DNA of 9,654 nucleotides, from contig CALMPB010000345.1 of NCBI GenBank assembly GCA_937871985.1, positions 1-9,654 on the forward strand, given 5' to 3'. This stretch comes from an uncultured Burkholderiaceae bacterium. GTDB taxonomy: Bacteria > Pseudomonadota > Gammaproteobacteria > Burkholderiales > Burkholderiaceae. Shown here piece after piece: positions 5,414 through 9,654 of this stretch (positions are counted from its first letter, which is position 1; each line of letters opens with the position of its first letter). The notes under the pieces are model-generated. The model worked only from the letters and a program-made list of their open reading frames with translations. It was not told the origin of the DNA and ran no database searches. The position numbers and the translations under genes are program-made.

Positions 5414-6415
5414 TCAGGCAATCAACGAAGGCTCGGCGAGATCGGCCGAAGCGCGCTCGTTAATCCCCCACTTAGGCGGGAAGAATGGTGTCGCAGGCAG
5501 CCCGTGAGGCGCAAACTGCTGCTTGATCCGACTACGGCCGCCGACACCACGGACGTGAGGATGCATCACTCGTGCGTACTTGTCTGTCTCGCAGAAGAGG
5601 TTCTGACAATCAATGAGAGTCAACGCGCGACCAAACAGATCGCTGAATTGGATTCCGTTCTGGTCGAACTGGTCCTCTTGTGTATCGACCATCCAACGAA
5701 TCACATCCTCAGCGGATGCACCATTGAGCTCCGGGAAGCATTTTGCTATTCCGCTGCGTGCACCCGGTCCTGGGACAACGAAGTCGTTCTCGTCGAAATC
5801 GATGACCGACGTGTAATTGAGGTCAATCGCAAGCTGATAGGAAAGGAAAGGACCCAGCGACGGATACGACGAAATCGTCTCAAAAACTTCCCGAAGCGAC
5901 TTAGCAGTCTCGACCTGTGCCACGACTCCCGACCTCATCATGTGCTCGATCAGCAGCAGATGGTTGCGGTGCTTGCGAGCCGCGCCGAAGGGCGGTGGCG
6001 GGACGATGTAGGCAGCCGAGTACACCCTCTCCCCGCGCGCGAGCAGACGATCGAGAACGTCACTGAACGTATCGACGTCAAACGAATCGGCTGTGATCTC
6101 GTCAAACCGTGATTCCAGAACCTCCCACGTCGATGGCTTGTTGAAGAATCGGAAGAGCATGACCCGAAGCACAACGTCAGCTGCGTTCTGAGAGCCTTCG
6201 TAAGCGACGCGGATCAATTCCTGCGAGACACGGTCAGCCGCACGATATGCGTTCGTAAAACGGAAACGCGAGATAACCGGGTCCTTGGTCCAGGGCCCCG
6301 GTTCTCCTCGTAGCCTCGCGTGATAGACATATTGTCGCTCAGCAGCAAAATGCCAGTAGGACGAGAGCACCTCGGATACCTGAACGCTGTGACGACCGAC
6401 TCGTACGCGACGCAT
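5414..6415 (-). CDS. 5-hmdU DNA kinase helical-domain / alpha-glutamyl-putrescinyl-thymine pyrophosphorylase superfamily protein
   Basis: The 333-residue protein carries motifs I associate with the HMUDK-helical/aGPT-PPlase families, described by Iyer and Aravind from phages with hypermodified thymine: FRFTNAYRAADRV (51-63), LRVMLFRFFNKPSTWE (83-98), GPFLSYQLAIDLNYT (188-202), NDFVVPGPGARSGIAKCF (209-227, with a helix-hairpin-helix-like GPG turn) and DCQNLFCETDKYARV (269-283). Phage members act on 5-hydroxymethyl-dU in DNA, adding phosphate or pyrophosphate before further decoration. No Walker A motif is visible, so the phosphotransfer half seems absent; the P-loop kinase at 3783-4406 could supply it. 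I chose ATG 6415 (GGAG 5 bases upstream) over GTG 6421. The gene faces the thymidylate-synthase-like gene with 8 bases between stops. The exact reaction and whether the substrate is DNA or nucleotide are unknown. Confidence 0.75.
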   Translation of the reverse strand: MRRVRVGRHSVQVSEVLSSYWHFAAERQYVYHARLRGEPGPWTKDPVISRFRFTNAYRAADRVSQELIRVAYEGSQNAADVVLRVMLFRFFNKPSTWEVLESRFDEITADSFDVDTFSDVLDRLLARGERVYSAAYIVPPPPFGAARKHRNHLLLIEHMMRSGVVAQVETAKSLREVFETISSYPSLGPFLSYQLAIDLNYTSVIDFDENDFVVPGPGARSGIAKCFPELNGASAEDVIRWMVDTQEDQFDQNGIQFSDLFGRALTLIDCQNLFCETDKYARVMHPHVRGVGGRSRIKQQFAPHGLPATPFFPPKWGINERASADLAEPSLIA

Positions 6416-6426
6416 CCGCACTCCGT

Positions 6427-6455
6427 CCTATAGAGGCCATGTTCCTTTGATCCAA
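6427..6455 (-). promoter_or_regulatory. Promoter for the HMUDK-helical-domain gene
   Basis: On the minus strand, TTGGAT (6455-6450) and TATAGG (6432-6427) are separated by exactly 17 bases, each matching four of six consensus positions. The -10 box ends 11 bases before the preferred ATG at 6415, giving a very short leader that still includes the GGAG ribosome binding site. This suggests the gene is transcribed independently of the integrase upstream. Confidence 0.5.
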
Positions 6456-6474
6456 GGTTGCCACGGACAGCCCT

Positions 6475-6500
6475 GCCAAGCTCGGAGACGCGCCAAGCTC
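6475..6500. repeat. 9-base direct repeat GCCAAGCTC downstream of the integrase gene
   Basis: GCCAAGCTC occurs at 6475-6483 and 6492-6500, a 17-base period, inside the 134-base gap between the integrase stop and the next gene. It may be a binding site for the integrase or excisionase, or chance; nothing else in the gap supports a function. Confidence 0.3.
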
Positions 6501-6549
6501 AGCGGCGGAGGGCACCAGCGGCTCGGATGTTTCTCGGCGCGCCATGGCT

Positions 6550-7731
6550 TCATCCTGCCCTCCCGAAAGCCCGTTCAAGATGCTCCGCCGTGACAGGGTT
6601 TACGATCTCGCTGCGCTGGATGTAGTGCTGCATCGTGATCCGCGGATCGGTGTGCCCGAGCAACTCGGAGGCAAGTAGCGCGCCTTGCGCATCGTTGACG
6701 ACGGTCGCGACAGTTCGGCGGAATCGATGCGGTGTGACGTTCTCGATCCCAGCGTAATCCATCACGTCGCGCAGGAGTCGACGGACGTTGCTCGTCGTGT
6801 GCGGCGTCCGGGCTCGCGTGCTGAAGAGGAGCGCATCCGGATCGGTTTCTCCGCTTCGGAGAAGACGTGAACGGATCGCATGCAACGCGAACAAAGGCAG
6901 GGCTACGCGGCGAACTGAACGATCGGTCTTCGGATGAGCCTGACGGTGGGTGGGCTCGCCCTTACGGCTGATGATCGTTCCGGCGATCCGCACGGTCGGG
7001 ATCGGTCCATCTAGGTGAAGATCCTGGACTCGGATCGCGAGGACCTCGCCGATGCGCGCCGAGGTGCCGAGCATGACCTCGACGATCTGGCCGAGCTGTC
7101 GATCAGGCCGCGGTCCCGAAGAGATACAGCGCGACTCCCATGCTTTGATCGCGGCCCGGATGTCTTGCACTTCATCGATGGTGAACGCGTCCGGGATGGT
7201 CTTCTTCCTGTGCAAACGGGAGACGTGATCCATCGGGTTTCGGGGCAGGATTTCGTGGCGGACGGCGAGCGCGAGGGCGAGCCGGAGCACAACTCGGGCG
7301 TGCTTTGCGCGGCTGTAGCTGCGTCTGGCGAGTTGTTTGAGGAAGTAGTCGCAGCGGGCGACGCCGACCTCTCTAAGAGTGAGTTCCTTGAACGTCGGCA
7401 TCACGAGGGTGCGCATGTCTCGTTCGTAGAGGTTTCGCGTGGTTCGCGAGAGGCGGTCCTCGATCTCCATGTCTTCGAGCCAGTAGGCGACGAGTTCCGG
7501 GAAGGGGCTGTCGGCGCTCATTCCGTTGAATCCCGGTTGGTAGAGGGAGCGTTCGGCGAGTTTCTGCTTCAGCTTCCGCTCGGCGGCGGATCGTGAGGAG
7601 GCTGTGGCTTGAACAAGTCGATTCTTCCCGTCCCAGTCCCGATATCGGGTTCGTGCCACGTAGTTGCCGCCTGCTTGAAAGGAGGTCGCGATGACTCCGA
7701 AGGTGCCGATAGGGGTGCGGGGCCTACCCAC
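6550..7731 (-). CDS. int: Tyrosine recombinase (phage/ICE-type integrase)
   Basis: The 393-residue product has the standard three-part layout. An N-terminal AP2-like arm-binding region contains NYVARTRYRDWDGKNRLVQA (23-42). A SAM-like core-binding domain follows at about 75-165. The catalytic domain contains SARIGEV (Arg226), HPKT (Lys268), TPHRFRRT (His335 and Arg338), LLGHTDPRITMQHY (His360 and nucleophile Tyr370). All expected catalytic residues are present, so the enzyme should be active in site-specific integration and excision. GTG 7731 is chosen because GGAGGG lies 5 bases upstream and it overlaps the excisionase stop by 8 bases. A frame extending to 7911 only adds 60 low-complexity residues that overlap the excisionase gene. 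Its neighbours upstream are an excisionase and a MobF relaxase tail, so this is the integration module of a conjugative or mobilisable element. Confidence 0.93.
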   Translation of the reverse strand: MGRPRTPIGTFGVIATSFQAGGNYVARTRYRDWDGKNRLVQATASSRSAAERKLKQKLAERSLYQPGFNGMSADSPFPELVAYWLEDMEIEDRLSRTTRNLYERDMRTLVMPTFKELTLREVGVARCDYFLKQLARRSYSRAKHARVVLRLALALAVRHEILPRNPMDHVSRLHRKKTIPDAFTIDEVQDIRAAIKAWESRCISSGPRPDRQLGQIVEVMLGTSARIGEVLAIRVQDLHLDGPIPTVRIAGTIISRKGEPTHRQAHPKTDRSVRRVALPLFALHAIRSRLLRSGETDPDALLFSTRARTPHTTSNVRRLLRDVMDYAGIENVTPHRFRRTVATVVNDAQGALLASELLGHTDPRITMQHYIQRSEIVNPVTAEHLERAFGRAG

Positions 7732-7984
7732 GCGTGCCCTCCGCTCCGGGAAAGGTGGCGGCGCCGGGAGCTTGGACGTCTGGCTCGCGCATGGCCCCCA
7801 TCCATGTTCGGATGTCGTTGACGCCGAACATGATGCGCTTGCCAAAGCGATATGCGCGGGGACCTTTGCCGTTGGTGCGCCAGTCGTAGATGGTTGAGAT
7901 GGGAACGCCAAGGTAGTCGGCGAGTTCGTTGGTGTTCAGGAGCGGTTCTAGGCTGTGCCGGTCGGGCTGTGGTTCTTCTTTCAT
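7724..7984 (-). CDS. xis: Excisionase-like MerR-type helix-turn-helix DNA-binding protein
   Basis: The 86-residue protein contains a winged helix-turn-helix of the excisionase/HTH_17 type at residues 15-62: LLNTNELADYLGVPISTIYD (15-34), then WRTNGKGPRAYRFGKRIMF (35-53) as the wing. Such proteins bend DNA at attachment sites and bias the integrase towards excision; many also regulate the integrase gene. Its stop overlaps the GTG of the integrase by 8 bases, so the two are co-transcribed and translationally coupled. The Pro/Gly-rich C-terminal tail is probably disordered. GGAGGG directly abuts the ATG, an unusually short spacing, but no better start is available in frame. Confidence 0.85.
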   Translation of the reverse strand: MKEEPQPDRHSLEPLLNTNELADYLGVPISTIYDWRTNGKGPRAYRFGKRIMFGVNDIRTWMGAMREPDVQAPGAATFPGAEGTRG

Positions 7985-8080
7985 CCCTCCAGTTTCGAAG
8001 TGCTCAGCTTGACGAACGCCGCCGAAGGCTTCCAGAAAGCCGATGTCGTGACCACTGGCGGGAGTTCCGGTACTGGTAGA

Positions 8081-8428
8081 TCAACCGCGGTGATGCTCAC
8101 CGATAGCTACGACCCTGCTCCGGACGCGATGCTCCTGGATACAGGCTCGGGTCAGAAGTACCAGGCTGACAGGCCCCATCGCGAGGAACTTCAGTGCGTT
8201 CCAGAGGCAGAGGAGGACGAGGAGGTTGAGCCATCCGGGGCCGCCGTCTGCGATGAGGGTCGTGAAGGCACTCGCTGCCAGGAGGTAGGGCACGGCGAGG
8301 AGCATCGAGGGGATGCCCCATTTGAGTCCTCTCCTCGTTCGGATGGCGTCGAGGAGGACGTTTGTGGGCATGTACCGGCGCAGAAATGTGCGGGTGTGGA
8401 TGCTGAGGGTCCAGAGCTGGCGGATCAT
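8081..8428 (-). CDS. Small two-helix membrane protein of the mobile element
   Basis: The 115-residue protein has a basic N-terminus (IHTRTFLRRYMPTN, 10-23; AIRTRRGLKWG, 28-38), two hydrophobic segments (about 39-60 and 66-93) and a basic tail. Very similar proteins with the RRYMPTN, RTRRGLKWG and GGPGWLNLL stretches occur, as I recall, next to conjugation genes in actinobacteria, where they are sometimes labelled sulfate permease. The length and the two helices make a transporter unlikely. AGAGGA lies 8 bases before ATG 8428. It sits between the relaxase tail and the excisionase on the same strand, so a role in the element's transfer or maintenance is possible but not shown. Confidence 0.72.
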   Translation of the reverse strand: MIRQLWTLSIHTRTFLRRYMPTNVLLDAIRTRRGLKWGIPSMLLAVPYLLAASAFTTLIADGGPGWLNLLVLLCLWNALKFLAMGPVSLVLLTRACIQEHRVRSRVVAIGEHHRG

Positions 8429-8494
8429 GACGGCAGTCCTCTTCTAAGGGGTCTGGCGACAAAGAACCTTGAAGGACTGCCAGGGGGCCGTCAT

Positions 8495-8517
8495 GCCGTC
8501 ACGCTCGGGGTGACGGC
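8495..8517. repeat. Inverted repeat GCCGTCAC / GTGACGGC
   Basis: A perfect 8-base inverted repeat has a 7-base spacer and lies between the relaxase tail and the small membrane protein gene. A second 6-base repeat GGCGAC (8515-8520) / GTCGCC (8533-8538) overlaps its right arm. There is no T-tract on the minus strand after the stem, so an operator or a weak terminator-like structure are both possible. Confidence 0.4.
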
Positions 8518-8599
8518 GACACACATTTGAAAGTCGCCTTGTTTGTTCTTCCACTTTACGTTGCACGTCGGACATCGGGAAGAGGCCTCCAGTCTCGGC

Positions 8600-9625
8600 T
8601 TAGCGCGCGAGGCGGGATCGGTAGTGCCCCTGAGATCGGCGCGCGTCTGACTCCTGTGTCCGTGTGCCGAGGTCGCCGAGCCTTGCCAGAGCTGCTGCTG
8701 CCCGTGCGGCATCAATCTTCTGCGCATCACTATCTGGGGCCGGGCCGAGTGCTGTCCGCGTGGTGATGCCGTAGCGGTCGCGGTATGCGGCCACTGTCTG
8801 CGCTTGCCGACGCCACTCTGCTGCGGCTTTCACCTCGGTGGGTGCGTCGCCGAGGGCGAGCGCCCATTCCTGCCGCTCGCTGAGGGCTTGGTCGAGGACG
8901 GCTTCGGCGCGCTGCTGGATCAGTTCGCGGCGTTCCGTGAGCGCCTTCCTCATCTCGGTGCTGATTGGTCCGGTGGCTTCGGGGATGAGGCCGACGATCA
9001 GGCGGGGTGCCTTGCGGGTGCGGCCGGAACCTGCGGGGCGTGTGGTTGCTCGGGCGAGGCGGTGGTGCAGGACGGAGGCGATGTCGTCGGCGTCCTCGAA
9101 GCTGCGGGCTGCGACCAGGCGTGGCATGAGTGTGTCGAGGTTGTGGTGGTTTGCCTCTGCCCGTCGCAGCTCGGCAGTGAGTGCTCCGAAGGTGTCGGAG
9201 TGGATCGCGTTTTCTGCTTCGTCCGGGGTGAGGCCAGATTGGCGGATGAGGGTGGCGAAGCGGTCGTGTTGGGCGGCTTGCGCGATCGTCTCGTACTCTG
9301 CCGCGAGCTGCGCGATCGACCCCCACGCCTCCTGCTCGGCGGCGATCGTCTCGTGCGCCGAGAGCTCAGCACCAACGTGCTGCAGCACCCCGTAGAGCAC
9401 GCTCCGCGCGGTCGCTGCCGGATCATCGGCAGGATGCGGTGCGGTGTGGTTATCGTCGGGGCGGTCGGTGGCGACGTAGACGAGGTTCGCGTGTCTGCCG
9501 CGGGTCATCGCGACATACAGGTTCTCCCTCGTCGTAGACGGATCAACAAGAACGTGGGCGGTGTCGGTCGTGATGCCTTGCGCCCTATGCGCCGTCACTG
9601 CGTAGCCGAGGTGCCCTAAACGCAC
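8600..9625 (-). CDS. C-terminal part of a MobF (TraA/TrwC-type) conjugative relaxase-helicase, probably truncated or frameshifted
   Basis: The 341-residue frame begins inside a superfamily 1 helicase. YAVTAHRAQGITTDTAHVLV (8-27) is motif V and NLYVAMTRGRHANLVYVATD (35-54) is motif VI with its arginine. The remaining 290 residues are the long helical Ala/Arg/Glu-rich tail typical of actinobacterial MobF relaxases. Full-length proteins exceed 1,000 residues and carry an N-terminal nicking domain plus Walker A, none of which is here. The frame does not simply run off the window: the codon directly before GTG 9625 is an in-frame TGA (9628-9626), 29 bases from the edge. The product is therefore either a remnant of a broken relaxase or a frameshifted copy; a sequencing error is also possible. 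As it stands it cannot nick or unwind DNA, so transfer would depend on another copy. Confidence 0.82.
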   Translation of the reverse strand: MRLGHLGYAVTAHRAQGITTDTAHVLVDPSTTRENLYVAMTRGRHANLVYVATDRPDDNHTAPHPADDPAATARSVLYGVLQHVGAELSAHETIAAEQEAWGSIAQLAAEYETIAQAAQHDRFATLIRQSGLTPDEAENAIHSDTFGALTAELRRAEANHHNLDTLMPRLVAARSFEDADDIASVLHHRLARATTRPAGSGRTRKAPRLIVGLIPEATGPISTEMRKALTERRELIQQRAEAVLDQALSERQEWALALGDAPTEVKAAAEWRRQAQTVAAYRDRYGITTRTALGPAPDSDAQKIDAARAAAALARLGDLGTRTQESDARRSQGHYRSRLAR

Positions 9626-9654
9626 TCACCTGTGATCGTGCGCGTGTGCGCGGT

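Noticed and set aside
5504..6112. Plus-strand open frame of about 200 residues
   Set aside because: It lies antisense to the well-supported HMUDK-helical-domain gene and shows no family motif or ribosome binding site.
6416..6578. Short minus-strand frame between the integrase and the HMUDK homologue
   Set aside because: It overlaps both flanking genes, has a composition like non-coding GC-rich DNA and contains the promoter of the downstream gene.
7015..7596. Plus-strand open frame of about 190 residues
   Set aside because: It is an antisense shadow of the integrase, whose catalytic residues are complete on the other strand.
7732..7911. N-terminal extension of the integrase by 60 residues from ATG 7911
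   Set aside because: It is low-complexity, overlaps the excisionase gene in another frame and lacks a ribosome binding site, while GTG 7731 has GGAGGG 5 bases upstream and begins a typical integrase N-terminus.
8491..8730. Minus-strand frame ending with a C-P-T-C stretch that looked like a small zinc protein
   Set aside because: Half of it overlaps the relaxase 3' end in another frame; there is only one CxxC pair, no clear ribosome binding site and no recognisable family.
8804..9619. Plus-strand open frame of about 270 residues
   Set aside because: It is a GC-driven antisense shadow of the relaxase tail, which carries clear helicase motifs V and VI.
1..9654. CRISPR array or large tandem repeat
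   Set aside because: No regularly spaced repeats of 20 bases or more were seen; only short repeats of 7-11 bases occur.

Overview
This looks like a genomic island or integrative conjugative element from a high-GC actinobacterium, most likely in the Micrococcales/Microbacteriaceae. The grounds are the GC-rich codon use, GTG starts, GGAG-type ribosome binding sites, an actinobacterial MobF relaxase tail, and an excisionase-integrase pair. The genus is inference; no single gene in the window fixes it.

Layout. The left edge (1-48) holds the 5' part of a tRNA-Pro(GGG) on the minus strand. After it comes a 258-base non-coding stretch with several short direct and inverted repeats. From 307 to 3715 five minus-strand genes form one tightly overlapping operon. 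In transcription order they are: a Zn-ribbon protein of unknown function, a MTH538/ThsB-type TIR-like protein, a four-helix SLATT/DUF4231 membrane protein, a second and longer ThsB-type TIR protein, and a single-pass membrane-anchored protein. Divergent to it, across a 67-base shared promoter region, are two plus-strand genes (3783-5405): a thymidylate-kinase-like P-loop kinase and a thymidylate-synthase-family enzyme. Convergent to these, with its own promoter, is a minus-strand gene (5414-6415) for a homologue of the helical domain of 5-hydroxymethyl-dU DNA kinase (alpha-glutamyl/putrescinyl-thymine pyrophosphorylase superfamily). The right third carries mobile-element functions, all on the minus strand: tyrosine integrase, excisionase, a small two-helix membrane protein, and the C-terminal tail of a MobF relaxase-helicase. 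The relaxase frame is closed by an in-frame stop just inside the right edge.

How the genes may work together. The three plus/minus-strand nucleotide genes (TS-like, dNMP-kinase-like, HMUDK-helical) are the set known from phages that make hypermodified thymine. Here they sit against a TIR + SLATT + TIR operon, whose domains are typical of NAD-nucleotide-signalling, membrane-disrupting abortive defence (Thoeris-like). I read positions 307-6421 as one composite conflict system in which pyrimidine-nucleotide or DNA-base chemistry is coupled to TIR signalling and a membrane effector. The family assignments rest on visible motifs; the coupling between the two halves is inference from gene order alone.
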